A stretch of 44,985 nt of DNA from the NCBI RefSeq assembly GCF_001039355.2, contig NW_019775889.1, positions 68,580 to 113,564 of the forward strand, read 5' to 3'. The stretch is from Lingula anatina. Its lineage: Eukaryota; Brachiopoda; Lingulata; Lingulida; Lingulidae. The notes beneath the pieces were generated by a model. The model made no database searches and had not been told where the DNA came from. It was given only the letters and a program-made list of their open reading frames with translations. Shown here piece by piece: positions 22,677-34,248 of this stretch; position 1 is the first letter of the stretch; each line of letters opens with the position of its first letter. The position numbers were made by a program, and so were the translations under genes.

Positions 22677-25600
22677 ATGGCGCAAAATGAAGCTGCGCCA
22701 AATCCGGGGGAAGTGTTTGGTCAATTTGAGACAGGACAACAGTGAGCATATTTTTATTATATTATATTAATTTTGAATAGAGGGGAAAAGTTAACTTTTC
22801 AGAGCCAAGACTACCAGCATGGCTGAACTTTTTTTATTTGTCCTAAGTGCAACTTTGACAGAAATGCTGCATTTGTTTAAGATCAGTTATGCGACATAAG
22901 TATTTATTGTATTATAAATTCGTGTCCTTTATTATCGATTCAAGTTTGCCATTGAATATATGAAAAAAAAAATAATGGGGATAACAAATAAGTCTTAAGA
23001 TTACAGTGCAAGTGATTTATTGACATAAATTTATTCATTTGAATTCATGTTGTCATTCAATTACTTTTCATAGGTTTTTGAAGGTGTTCTCAAAAATAAT
23101 GAGCAGCCGCGCATATCTAGAGAAGACAGTTTCGGAGACGTATCAGAGATGGGCTGAAAACACCTATTATGAACTACACAGAGTGCCACTGACAAACGGT
23201 TAGGATGAATATTTAAATTTAAAAATATTTAAAATACATCAAATCTCAATAAAAAAATTCAGAATTAAAATAATTTTAAAAAAAGCAAAAAATGATAGGC
23301 GTAATACAGTTACGGCTCAGTCAGAAACCCGATCTTTGGAAAGTCGAAACTCAATTAATAAGTATCAGTCTAGTACAACTCATAGTTGAAAAGAAAACCA
23401 ATATTTCCCTGAATTTAACCAAGTCTATACCGAGATTAAAATAACCTCTGGTTAGTCTGTTACAGATTTTCCTTTTCAAAATCTTAATCAGGGTCCCAAA
23501 CAGACCAGGACTATCAGCGCGCGGTGGACATGATGGTGAACCTGGCCAGAGAGCAGTCGGACGCCCATTACAGGGCCTATATGATGATCACCGAGGTGGA
23601 CAAGTCTCCGCTGTCACTTTTAAATAGGTGATTTATGTTTGTGCGTGCTTACAAGTGTGTTTGCATGTGTGCGTGTGTGCGTGTTCTCACGTGTTTGTAT
23701 GTGTGTGTGCATGCGCTTTTATCTGTGTCTGTATGCGTGTTTGCCTTAGTGCATTCGTGCGATTGAGCGCGCGTATGTGGGTGTGTACGTGCGCGCGTGC
23801 GCGCTCCAGCGCTTCTTATAAGAATAAGTGAGTTATTCAGGAAAAGATATATGCAAATGATTGCGTTTCTGGCATTTGTTTCTATCGTCTATCGTTAAAG
23901 TTAAAGGTAATAATAAGCATACCATGCGTAACTGCTTTTTGAATCAGTAATTTGACATTTTCATGTATGGAAAGTCTCATGCAGGTTTGAAATAAATCAA
24001 GGACAATCCCAACTATGTTTAGGCTCTGACCACATTATTTGACGTTCACTCTATTTCACGTATATTAGCATAATACGTTTCATCTTCCTTTTTATGTCCA
24101 AGATCTTATGTTGTGTTTTAATGTAACCTTCTAGTAACGGGCGGATGACCAATTTTAGGTTTCTAAAAATTAATGAAAGTACTTCAAAAGTGCTCCCTAT
24201 TTCTACTAGTTAATGTTATTTTGTCGTTCTTCAAGCTTTCAAAATGACACATACCAGAGTGATGGACGCCCGTTGTCCGCCATAGATCCCAAAGAAACCA
24301 AAGACCATTTCAAGGCCCGGATACAGCAACTGAACAGAAGGCAAAAAGAGATGATCAAGAAAGTGACTAAGGCGAGAGAGGTGAGGATTCACGGCATTAA
24401 AACATTTTGCGACCATATTCTCTTCATGTCTGATGTAAACTTCCGTATTTTGAATCCTTCAAAACAATGTATCAAAAGTAATCTTCTTTGGGGTACTAAT
24501 TTCCCTCGCCACCGTGCGCATCTTTGGTAAGTGTGGCCTCTTTTAAAGCAATAAATCTAAATCGAACTTTTTAAAAAATACATATGTGATTCTCATTCAC
24601 AAAAGCCGCCTTATATTGATTGAAGAAAACTAACTGACCAACTAACTAACTGGCAAAATATCTAACTAACTAAATAAATAAATAAATCGCAATCCAAATC
24701 TCATCTTGCAACCAACCGCCATCTTGCGCCAATTTCCTTTTGTTTTTTACAGGAATTTATAAAGATGAATGCAAAATGTGAAGACTGTCGCGAGGCTCTG
24801 CGTAAACTGAGGCTGCGACGGTCCTACCCCGCGGCCAAAGAGGAGGCCATCGTAGAACAACTCCATGGCAGAGAGGCGAAGATGGACGTGGCATTTAGTG
24901 TATACGAGAGCCGCCAGAAGTCGCTCGACGAGCTCCAGGTGGAGTTTTTGAAGGTGGGTATTTCAGTGATTTTTTTCATTTCTTAGAATTGCCTGTTTAT
25001 CTATTTATACTTGAAACAGTCGTTAATGCAGAACATTTCTAAAGAGTATGAGACAACATAAAATGGTGTGATGGAATTGAAAATTGAGGTTAATTACCCC
25101 AGGGTGGCGAGAAAAGGTTCACAGGTCGTATACGTGACGCCCTACATCACATATCCTTGTAATATTAATGTGGCTGTACACAGAATCATACATCTCTCTC
25201 TTTTATCCAACCGATACTATCTTACTACCTGCTTCTCGGATTTGAATGCTTTACTGTTGCAAAAAAAGTCCAATACCTCTGAATAAGAGCGAACGTGAAA
25301 TGTTTCACTATTATTTTCAAATCTGTCTTCTTGTGCTTATCTTTCTTTAATTTCCCCAGGAAATGGGGAACATTGCCTCAGATATCATGGAAAAGGAAAT
25401 AGTTCGACTGCAAGTTATGAAAATGGCTTTACAAAAGGTACTTATAATTTTCGTTGTTTTATATTTTGTATAAGCTTAAAAACACGACTTTTGCCCAAGT
25501 TTTACGTTGAAGACCAATTGCAATGCCTAAAGCCAACAAAAATAACCTATATTTTATTATTAAAGGCCTTTTCGCAGGGAACGTTCTGTCTTTACCCTTC

Positions 25601-28362
25601 CATTTTAACCGATCTGTTTTGAGATGGCAGCTGAGCACGGCTATTGTGTACGAGAATAGCCTAAATGACGTCCCGGAGCTCGACTCGCCCGGCAACTAAT
25701 TTCTACTCCCTGACGCCCTGCTAATTCTTTGCACTCAAAGAAGACGGCAAGGTTGTGAAAGCGAGTGAAGCCCCCGTTGTGTCGTAGGGCCTCTCAAAAC
25801 AGAACGCTATAGATGGAACCATATAATTTTTAAGCTACAGTGTTCTATAAGAAAGAGACTTCATTTTAATTTGGTAAAGGCGCGACATATTTAGGTCTAA
25901 TTTGCAGGTGGTAAATGCCATAGACATTCCGAATCGTCAAAACAGAGCGCACTGGCGTAACTTACAGCGTCAGGTCAACAGCGTGATCATATCCGGAAAG
26001 ACCAATAGTCAGAGCATTCCCGTTGACAATAAAGAGGAAGTGACGTCATCTTATGAGGTACTGTAGTATATATACTGTAGTATATATTAAAAAAAAAAGA
26101 AAAGAAACGTTTTTTGTATTTTGTCAAAGTCTAATTGGTGGTTTATAAGAAAACGGCGTACAGAACATGCACACAACCTGTCTGGAACCTAGAACATAGC
26201 TATGTCGAGATACCTATTCTTGTTTCGTGCAGTTTTTCTTCAGATTTACTTCACAAATAAAACCGATTTCAAGTAAAGTACAGTCCTAATCCAGGCGGTT
26301 TGTTCCGTCACATTTGCCTGGGAGCTTGAATAAGCTGTTTATTGAGAGAAAGGCTTTATATTTTGCGGGTTATGTAGGGCCTTTCATAACCATGTACTTG
26401 GTGGAAATTACCCCTGATGACCGTAAGTGCAAAGAAAAATTGATAGTATACTCAAATATTTACGCGCTCGCCGCCAAGCCTTGCCCACGTATAGACAAAC
26501 ATGTACACACAAACACATACACAGTAGCCGAAAACACGACATGGCGACTCTCTAAAAAATGCCTATTCATTAGCCATGCGCAGGCGGGCTTTATAAACGG
26601 CTCAAGATGTCAATCAAAAGGCGCCAAACTTAATTAATCAGGTCATAATAGATAATGATAAGATTTGTTTAAGTGGTAACTATTTATCAATAATGTCAGT
26701 TTTCTCATTTCTTATTTCGTTCAATATTCAGAGAAAAAACAGGTTATTTGTGGTCAATGGCGTATCCTTCAGCGATCCTTGAGTATTCTTCGAAAGCTGC
26801 TCAATTATATTTTAAAAGTATTAGGCCTATATAGTAATATTTATCATAAATTTATTTAGAAATAAAATATAATCACCAAACTGTCTGGGCTAAAACTGCT
26901 TTCGTTCTTCGTTCAGGACTTGGCAGACGAGGCTATTGGGGGTGCCGAACCAAACGAGGTCGACGAACAAGTTGACAGGACGAGGCTTGTTGTCCTGGCA
27001 CACGAAAAAGACTCGAAACCCAAAGAGAAAGGAAAGCAAAAACCCAAAGGACTCAAGTCACCGCGTCGATCCCCAGTTGCCCCTCTTGCTCAGCCAATGA
27101 AGGAGAAAGAAGAACCGTTGACATTCGAGTGGCAACGGCCTGATGCGGCAAGGGAGTCGACAAAAGTGCAACATGTCGAACGAGGTGCGCACGTACTCCG
27201 GAAGTTAGATCAGGACATCATGAAGCTGATTGATGTAGAAGAGTAAGACGCAATATGTTTCTTAAATTCAGTAACTTTTATTTTGTTTCTTCGTGTTTTA
27301 TAATTTTTTTATAGCTTGTAAATTTCATGATCGCTTTTAAGAAGCTAAAGAGCGCATTCAGAACGGATGATATGCGGACTAAATGAGGCCGACCCCACTT
27401 AAAAGCAAGCCGCCTAATCCTCTGACCAACACCCCGCCTTCACACGTGTCATAAAACGGATTAAATCTCGGCTCCGAGGTTAAAGTGCCAGGCCCCTGCA
27501 GGGATGGCGCGTGTGGAGGTGGGGAGACCATTAGGGTCGCCTTTTTATGTGTCAGACTGCGTATCTGTTAGTCCGCGGATCAACTTGTTCTGATAGCAGT
27601 TTTATTTTGAAGTTTTATTTTGGTAAAGATGGCTAATAGAATTCATACTTTATATGAATAAACAATTTTTCTTATTTTTATCTTTTGTAGCGATGAATTG
27701 GAATTTTGACTGTTTTGCAGAAAACGTTCCAAAATGAAGGTATGTTATGGAACCTTCTTGACGATAGGGACACCGCGCATTAAATCATTGAACGCACAGC
27801 TTATGGCTAAGGGCGCATCTCAACTAACACAATTGCCTTGTTGATTGAATATGGAACAATTGGTGGAAGGGGGAGGGGGGGGGTAAGCGTTGAATTGGGG
27901 AAAAATACAGACTGGGAGAGAGGGGATAACGGCAGACATTTAGCACTTATAATTGGTTGTCTGGGGTTTACCCTAGTACGGGATATGTAGATCATGTATT
28001 TAAGTATACATGTACATTAGCTTAAGACAGGCATGATTAAAAAATATTGAGGAAAGGGGTGTGAGAATTGGCTAAGCCTACATTACACTTCTCATAACAT
28101 ATAGATACGTTGTTTATGGATCACTGTAAATAGCTGTTTTGTGAATAACACTTGTAGCTATTTAAAATATTTAGCATGTTTACCCATATTGTAAAGGGGG
28201 CCAGATCGGAAAGGGGTGCTGCGGTATTAACTGCCCCTTTCATAACTTCCAGGTTGATTTGTTTTTATTATTTTACTACAGGATACCAGTCACCAAGGGA
28301 AATCATTTGACCAAAGAGCTGCGAAGTTAACAGATACCAGTGGGTCACTTTTTTTTTTCTAA
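22677..28362 (+). CDS. Probable F-BAR-domain coiled-coil protein (8-10 exons, alternative ends)
   Basis: Exons: 22677-22741, 23074-23198, 23492-23627, 24236-24380, 24753-24953, 25360-25437, 25908-26057, 26917-27242, 27721-27739, 28282-28362. All junctions are GT-AG and in frame; the predicted protein is 441 residues. Without splicing at 27243 a 409-residue form ends at the TAA 27244-27246. The N-terminal two thirds are charged and helical, in the order of an F-BAR fold: FETGQQFLKVFSKIMSSRAYLEK, YQRWAENTYYEL, then a helix ending in HYRAYMMI and SPLSLLN, KKVTKAREEFIKMNAKCEDC, and a long helix to residue about 260. F-BAR dimers bind and bend membranes beneath the cell cortex. The C-terminal part (about 310-415) is basic, rich in K, P and E, and looks disordered. 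No SH3 domain is visible. The F-BAR call rests on pattern, not on a profile search. Confidence 0.7.
23628..23815 (+). repeat. Degenerate TG/CG alternating tract directly after a splice donor
   Basis: For about 190 bases from the donor of exon 3 the intron is dominated by TG, TGCG and CGCG alternation (for example GTGTGCGTGTGTGCGTG and GTACGTGCGCGCGTGCGCG). Such purine-pyrimidine alternation can adopt Z-DNA, and GU-rich RNA just inside a donor is a known binding context for CELF/TDP-43-type proteins. The open frame across it is an artefact. Confidence 0.7.
27243..28362 (+). other. Alternative 3' splicing region of the F-BAR-like gene
   Basis: The last large exon contains the stop TAA inside a good donor (GA|GTAAGA at 27243). 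Splicing there leaves phase 2. A 19-nt micro-exon (27721-27739: TTTTGCAG before, GTATGT after) accepts phase 2 and gives E-KRSKMK. The exon at 28282 (after TTACTACAG) continues DTSHQGKSFDQRAAKLTD and stops at 28360-28362. An alternative acceptor at 27690/27691 would instead give DDELEF and a stop. Frame agreement across three independent junctions supports a real alternative C-terminus. Confidence 0.5.
27352..27594. mobile_element. MITE related to the 2569 element, in intron/3' UTR of the F-BAR-like gene
   Basis: Left ATTCAGAACGGATGATATGC with GGACTAA faces right TTAGTCCGCGGATCAACTTG with TTCTGAT. Internally TAAAACGGATTAAATCTCGG and a GGTGGGGAGACCATTAGGG phrase match the element at about 41.2 kb. 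No coding capacity. Exact ends are uncertain by a few bases. Confidence 0.6.
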
Positions 28363-29079
28363 AAGTGCTTTTAAAGCCAACTATAACTTGTGTATATGGA
28401 GAAATTCAGTAATTTAATAAGTACATTTTACACAGATACAAACGCAATGCAACTCGTATATGAGGGATGTAATACCTTCTTACCCAAACATTTCCATTTG
28501 TTGTTCACGATTATCAATTAGCTTTATAAATAAAAAAGAAAACCTCTTCAGATATTTGTAAATGTTTATACAGAATCGTCATGCATATCAAGTTTTGCAA
28601 TTGCAATAATTTACATTAATGAATAAAGATGTAAAAATGACATGTAAAAATTGATCAATGGTAACAATATTTGTACATGATGCTGATGAAGATAGACATA
28701 TATCAAAGACTTCACAGGAAACATTGACCAACCACACATGAATACTAAGATAAAATTTTAACACACCTTTGGATTGGTGTGTTTGATAAAAATACGATAA
28801 AATCAAAATGATAACCATTAGCGCGTTATTTCCATATGCTTTGGTCTTTAACGTCAATGAGTTACAGTTAATTGAAATTGGAATTGGAAATTAAGCGTTG
28901 CTTCTGTGTCCGGTATGAAATGCGTACTGTTAAAAAATTCTCTGAATTTATCAACATGAGAGAAAAAGAGGTTTGTTAAATCTACAAGTATTATCCACAA
29001 GCCTAGATCAAAATGTAAATTTCCATACAGAATCCGTGGAATTTTTTTTTATGTAGGCCTACTGTATCGCACTACGAAG
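28363..29079. other. Convergent 3' region between the F-BAR-like and NHL genes
   Basis: AT-rich sequence with no recognised coding. Both genes end here, so it should hold both 3' UTRs. Confidence 0.5.
28529..28534 (+). terminator. Polyadenylation signal AATAAA, F-BAR-like gene
   Basis: AATAAA follows the terminal exon by about 170 bases and is followed by T/G-rich sequence (TTTGTAAATGTTTAT). Another AATAAA near 27657 could serve the short form. Confidence 0.45.
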
Positions 29080-29937
29080 TCACCGTCGCATTTCAAACAC
29101 CCTAACCACGCCCCCTTGATCACAAATCACGAGACTATAATCACGGGACGTCGTAACCGCTGCGGGATATCTCACCCCGTCCGCCTTTCCCGCAGCATAG
29201 TCAATGTGTATTCCAGCTCGCACAACATGGACCCGATGATTTGCAAAATCGGCGACAAAAAAGTTTCCGCTTTTATCAGAACAAATCCCAGCGGGGCTGG
29301 CTAATTGTTGCTCATCACTCCCGTAACTGCCATATTGAAATATTGGTCTCCCGTTGAGGTCGTACGCTTTTACACACGATTCCAGCGCATCCAGAACGGC
29401 GACGGTATTGTGACGTTCGTCTATGGCGACGTGAAGGGGCCGCTGGAACGTGCTATTACGTATTTCAGGGCCTGGAATTGTCTGTAGGAGAACGCCGTCT
29501 CTGTCAAAGATATGCACGCGCTGTTTCTCGGCTAGAGGCGGGGAATCCGTGATGGCGAAATACCCACGTAAACTGACGGCGATGCCTCTGGGATGGGAAA
29601 GACGTCCATGGCTGATGTTACGCTCAAAACGTCCATCGTGGGAGAATATTTTCACGCTGGAAGTACGCACGTCAGTTACAGCGTAACGACCGTCATCAAA
29701 GGCTGATATGGACCATGGTGCTTTAAATCTCGGATACGCGTCGTGGCCGAAGGACCCAACGTGCTGTCCAGTTTTTAGGGCGTACAGCTTGACTACTTTG
29801 TTGCGTTGGTCAACTACGGCCAGTTCGCCATTTTCTGGGTTGACCACACAGTCGGTGATGTATGGCTCTGCAATGTCGCTGTCACAGCTGGCGTGAAATT
29901 TATGAAGAATTTTGATCTTTTTTGATCCTGTCCACAT
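29080..29937 (-). CDS. NHL-repeat beta-propeller protein (single large exon)
   Basis: 285 residues from the first ATG, which has a strong context (GCCACCATG). Repeated blade phrases are visible: GELAVVDQRNKVVKLY, GRYAVTDVRTSSVKIF, GYFAITDSP, NTVAVLDALESCVKAY, GNFFVADFANHRVHVV and DYSLVICDQGGVVRVF. That is six blades with inter-blade G-FG or PRG motifs, typical of the NHL propeller found in TRIM2/3/71, Brat and related proteins, where it binds RNA or protein. Neither RING, B-box nor filamin domain lies in the adjacent 2 kb upstream. The frame stays open to a stop near 29990 and contains a good acceptor (TTTATCAG, about 29976), so this may be the last exon of a longer gene whose other exons I did not see. 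Confidence 0.85.
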   Translation of the reverse strand: MWTGSKKIKILHKFHASCDSDIAEPYITDCVVNPENGELAVVDQRNKVVKLYALKTGQHVGSFGHDAYPRFKAPWSISAFDDGRYAVTDVRTSSVKIFSHDGRFERNISHGRLSHPRGIAVSLRGYFAITDSPPLAEKQRVHIFDRDGVLLQTIPGPEIRNSTFQRPLHVAIDERHNTVAVLDALESCVKAYDLNGRPIFQYGSYGSDEQQLASPAGICSDKSGNFFVADFANHRVHVVRAGIHIDYAAGKADGVRYPAAVTTSRDYSLVICDQGGVVRVFEMRR

Positions 29938-29958
29938 GGTGGCAGTGACACGCGGCAC

Positions 29959-31629
29959 GTGTTGGTAAGACTGATAAATATTATTAAGAAATACTGTGCT
30001 TGTCCAGATTTATAAAAACACTTAAGATGATTTATATCATTTCTCTCAAATTAGGAAAGAGACTTAGTCTCCATTTCTTCTTTTATCACGTCCACACAAT
30101 TTGAATTGTTTTAAACCTCCTTTCATTATAAATCTCCACAGAAACTTCGTTCTGTGCAACACAAATCACGTAATATAATAAATTGTGGATCTGTCGTCAC
30201 AGTTATGTCAAGGCGTATAATCCTAAGAAATAAGCATTTATCGAACGCCCGTGATGTTTTTACTGGATCCTACAAATATGACTTACTGTGCTTTTTCAAT
30301 ACAATAGAAGTCGTACGTCGAATGCTCCAAATTCAGTCTTTATCCCCAAAAAAACACACCTCTAATCCAGTCTAGTGTTAACTGCACAAGTGCGTTGGAG
30401 ATCAGAAGATCAATTAACTCCCTGTGCTGTCGACTCCCTGACGTTGAGTCACTAAAATCAAGCTGTTTATTACAGCATCCAAACAATGTAAATTCTAGTT
30501 ACCTTGGTATTTGATCCTGCGAGCTCTCAATTCTCTGTAGTGTCTCAACTAGTGAGTCACGTATAGCACAGAAACCCGCACAAATCACACCTGAGTGAGT
30601 ACCTGTTTTAAGTCGACGCGTATGACGGAGAGTGGGCAGTGGTCACTACCGGCTTGGGTGGGAGTTTGATCTACCTGTCAGGTGTGCTTTTAATATAGAT
30701 TCCAGTACCACGCGTCAACACGACTGTGTACATTGTCACCTTTATCACCTGATCGCTGTTTTCCTGTCAACTTTCTACCGATGCTATCTCACCTGTACAT
30801 TCATAGTTACAAGGTGGACGCCGCAGGGTCTCGTTTTAGTGGCTGCAGGACATGACCCGCCTCCGGTCATCTGCTGCTCATTTCCGGAATGTAATTATTA
30901 AGTCCGAGATAACGTCGGGTGTCCGCGTGAAAGACCTGTAACATAAATAAATGACGAAATATGCTTAGAAAGAGTGGTGCACTTGAACAGACGGTAAACA
31001 TTGTAGCTCGAAAACGGGTACATACTGTAATCTCTATGGATTTGGATAGGGCGTACCTTGACAATCAAAGGGAAATTAATTTGCTATACAAAGATTTAAC
31101 GCTTATTTTATGTCCTTATGCAGGACCACTAGAAAAAGGTGTGTGTGAGAGTGGCATTTAGAATCTATCTAGTTTGTGGATGACCAATTAAGCTTATTGC
31201 GCCAGATTGTTTGTGAGCTATTAACTAATCAGTGATTGATTATACAACGAAGTAGAATACTGGCATGCCATTGAATTAATGAACTCGATCTGTTTGAAAA
31301 GTCAGGGAGTTTTATGACAGCTGGTATTTGATGACACACAGTAATTTAATCTATTGGACTAATTCAATGTCATATAATTGATTAAAATGACCTTTTTAAA
31401 AATGCCAGAGGCCAGCATTAGACACCTGGATGGATCCTTAAAATATCAAAGTCCTTTTAAAGGACAACAGCACAATAAAATTCCTTTTCGTGAGTATTCG
31501 TTGCATCAACATTTGTGTTTACATATTATATATTTTTTTCATAGTTTCAGTACTTAAGTTATAGAATACTAGTATTTGTATATTGTAAGGCCACAGTCCT
31601 TGTACTGTAAATTATGTACCTTTACCCAA

Positions 31630-31668
<39 letters not shown>

Positions 31669-32261
31669 ACCCGGATAACCTTTCAATGGCGTGATCAAAA
31701 CTGTGGCAAGTATTTATGTCAAGTTATTCTGTTAAACTGGGTGCTAAAACAATATCTAATCCTGTGAACAGTGATATATTTTGAGTCTTAGATCCCTTTA
31801 GCAACGCTGTTGGCGTCTTTTATATGTATGTAACTTCTAAGCGTTGAATCTTTCAACTCACAGCGATAGTGCTGTCGTTTATTTTGATACAATCTCATAA
31901 ACTGTATGTGAGGCGAATACGCCTTCAGCTCTCCGGCAGTTACGACGGAATATTCATTTGTTACATTACCGTGTGAATCTCTCTCTCTCGCACTCACTCA
32001 CACACACGCACACACACATACACACATATCTCCTATCTATCTCCCCCCCTCTCTCTCTCTCTGTTGGGCATTTATATATAAATAAAGACATATTGACCAA
32101 GGGACATACGACACACTGTAAATACAAACGTGTACTCACCTCTCTCCCTCCACTGTAAAGGTTCCTTAATGAACTTAATAGTCAAGGCCCTAATTAGCCG
32201 TACTTTCAAGCAGGGGTGAGAATTACGTCCTCCCTTGGTGACACCGGACTAAACTGACTGT
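29959..32261. other. Upstream region of the NHL gene; no gene recognised
   Basis: Two TGAGTCA AP-1-type sites occur (about 30443-30449 and 30552-30558). There is an (AAAT)n tract at about 31628-31668 and a CT/CA microsatellite around 31978-32062. Short open frames (30154, 30632, 30867, 31788) have no family resemblance or splice context. The stretch may contain the promoter or 5' exons of the NHL gene. Confidence 0.4.
31628..31668. repeat. (AAAT)n microsatellite
   Basis: About ten AAAT units. Confidence 0.85.
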
Positions 32262-33048
32262 TACAATGTACGGTAAATTTGATACCGACTGGGCACGCCC
32301 ACTACGCCAACTTGTTCAGGAAGTGATTAATCGTTCACATTCCTCCGCTCAGGTAAATCCTCAGACTCGATCGATCGGTTCACTTACCTGTCGGTAGTAT
32401 TGATAGTTCAGCATTCCATTGATTTGTTGGCCGTATAACGGAATTCAGTGTAATAGCATAATGTATATAATCGTGTATGGCAAGCCTGTCTAAACAGAAA
32501 CCAATCGGAGGTGTATCATCTGGAAAACATGCTGTGTATCCGCCAGTTTGGTTGCAATCTTCTATGGTTAAGACGGCGATTAGGTTAATTGAATTGGCCC
32601 ATCTTTTCCAAGTAGAAAAAGACTCAGCGAGGTCAATGGGCTGTTGGTCCATTCATCAACATGAGTAAAGATCCATGGTTCGGGCCGCAAAGAAATGCAC
32701 TGAAAACACGGTCATGTATTGTGCGGTTTTCACGCCCCCAGTTCAGTAAAAAAATTGCCTTTGCGGTACAAAATGGAGTCGATTGTCCACATTCCGGGCC
32801 ACGCTACTAAATGTTATACAACAGATGCATGTATTGTCCAGAGTTTTATGTCACGGTTGTGCTGTTAAAAGTCTACTTAAGGCGGGTGACACAATGGTTG
32901 GATAAATTAGGAATCACAATAATCAATATTTGTGAACGACGGCATAATGTTTGTGTTTGGTCGGTATTCAATACTTGTGTTCGCGAGGTGCTTAGTGGTG
33001 CTCAAAGAGGTGTAATAGAGGGCCCCGAGGTTGGTACACGTGTTCGCA

Positions 33049-33068
33049 CAGGCCCGTAGCCAGTGTGT

Positions 33069-33099
<31 letters not shown>

Positions 33100-33267
33100 G
33101 GGGGGGGCTTTTTGCTGGGAAAAGGTCTACTCTGGGTAAATTTGATCTAGGTAAACTAAGGTTTCATGCAAAAAAAATCCACATTTTCTAAGGTTTCATG
33201 CAAAAAGATCCACATTTTCTGAAAAGAACCCCCCTTTTACATTTTGTAATTGCTGGCTATGGGCCTG
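33049..33267. mobile_element. MITE, CAGGCCCGTAGCCAG family, duplicated-block copy 1
   Basis: Left CAGGCCCGTAGCCAG, right CTGGCTATGGGCCTG. The interior has a GT run and a G-run of about 25 bases; the 'GGTTTCATGCAAAAA' phrase is duplicated inside. A (GT)n(GA)n microsatellite follows directly. Confidence 0.75.
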
Positions 33268-33279
33268 GTGCGCACGTGT

Positions 33280-33280
33280 A

Positions 33281-33338
<58 letters not shown>
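33280..33338. repeat. (GT)n(GA)n microsatellite, copy 1
   Basis: GT repeats pass directly into GA repeats. The counterpart is at 36505-36567 with a different length. Open frames on both strands across it are artefacts. Confidence 0.9.
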
Positions 33339-34018
33339 GACACTGGAGTTCGAATAGAAATAAAAATGAAATCAACACCAATAAAAGTGTTTTCGTGGGC
33401 ACTGGTTTATTTAGTTCATTGCAAAATTGAAGCGTATTCCTTGAGTACAATATGTTTAGCAAGATACTTCATTGTGTAACCATGTTAAACAAAATACAAT
33501 AGGTGATTTGTTTATGTTTAGCAAGATACTTCTTTGAAAACAATAGCATTTGGTGTAACCATGTAAAACAAATATATTGAAAACAGTTCTTTTTGTGAAA
33601 ATGTATAAACAATCAAACAAAAGGACACTTTCTGGTGTACTTTTCGAGATAAATTCCACAGATAAATTTCTAAATCATGAAACGCAGTTCTGATGTTGAT
33701 TGTTGAAATAACAACTTAATTCTAAAGCCAGCAAAGCAAATAGCAAAAACCTCAGTGTAAATCCTCTGGTTTTTTACGGAATTGGGTTTTCAAGTAAGAC
33801 GAAAAAAATGAACAAGAAATTTAAAAGAAAAAGCCAAATTTGTTTCATTATAAAATCTTTTTTTTTTTTTTCAATTTCAACACGTAGAGGAAAAATATAA
33901 CGAATTTTAAAAAGCATATCACGAATCATCTACCCTTTAATACAGATCGATTCTCGAAGGGAGAGCAAATAACGAATCATTTCAATGTTGCGTCTTAAAG
34001 CCGCTACTTAAACTCTAA

Positions 34019-34247
34019 GACTAGGTTCCAAGATCGATCTATCTCCGAGGGGTCTCTCGTTAAATTGCTTTCAGCTTAGGCGGCTTAGCTGTCTGGCACG
34101 CCTACTGAGGGTGCTAAACGATAATTAATTACCCTCTAGCAGCTTCAGTAGGCGTGACAGACATCTAAGCCGCTTAAGTTGCTTGCAATTTAGCGAGAAT
34201 CCCCTAGGAGTTAGATCGATCCACGGTAAGTACGTTAGGGTCTGGTC
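34019..34247. mobile_element. Palindromic MITE, GATCGATCTAACTCC family, inserted at a stop codon
   Basis: Long inverted arms: AGATCGATCTATCTCCGAGG pairs with CCTAGGAGTTAGATCGATCC, and CGTTAAATTGC, AGGCGGCTTAGCTGTCTG and CACGCCTACTGA pair with their complements, around a TTAATTACCC core. It is flanked by CTAAG on both sides. The homologous position in copy 2 (about 37191-37200) has a single TTAAG and no insert. Confidence 0.8.
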
Positions 34248-34248
34248 C

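Noticed and set aside
23628-23831. Cysteine-rich small protein frame
   Set aside because: It is a translation of a TG/TGCG alternating tract inside an intron.
32380-32652. Open frame MDQQPIDLAESF... in duplicated copy 1 (and 35722-35931 in copy 2), gag-like at first sight
   Set aside because: The two copies diverge in frame after about 50 codons, start and stop differ, and no neighbouring retroelement domain is present. A dN/dS test on the shared part would decide.
33196-33479. Open frames on both strands across (GT)n(GA)n
   Set aside because: Repeat artefact; same at 36426-36842.
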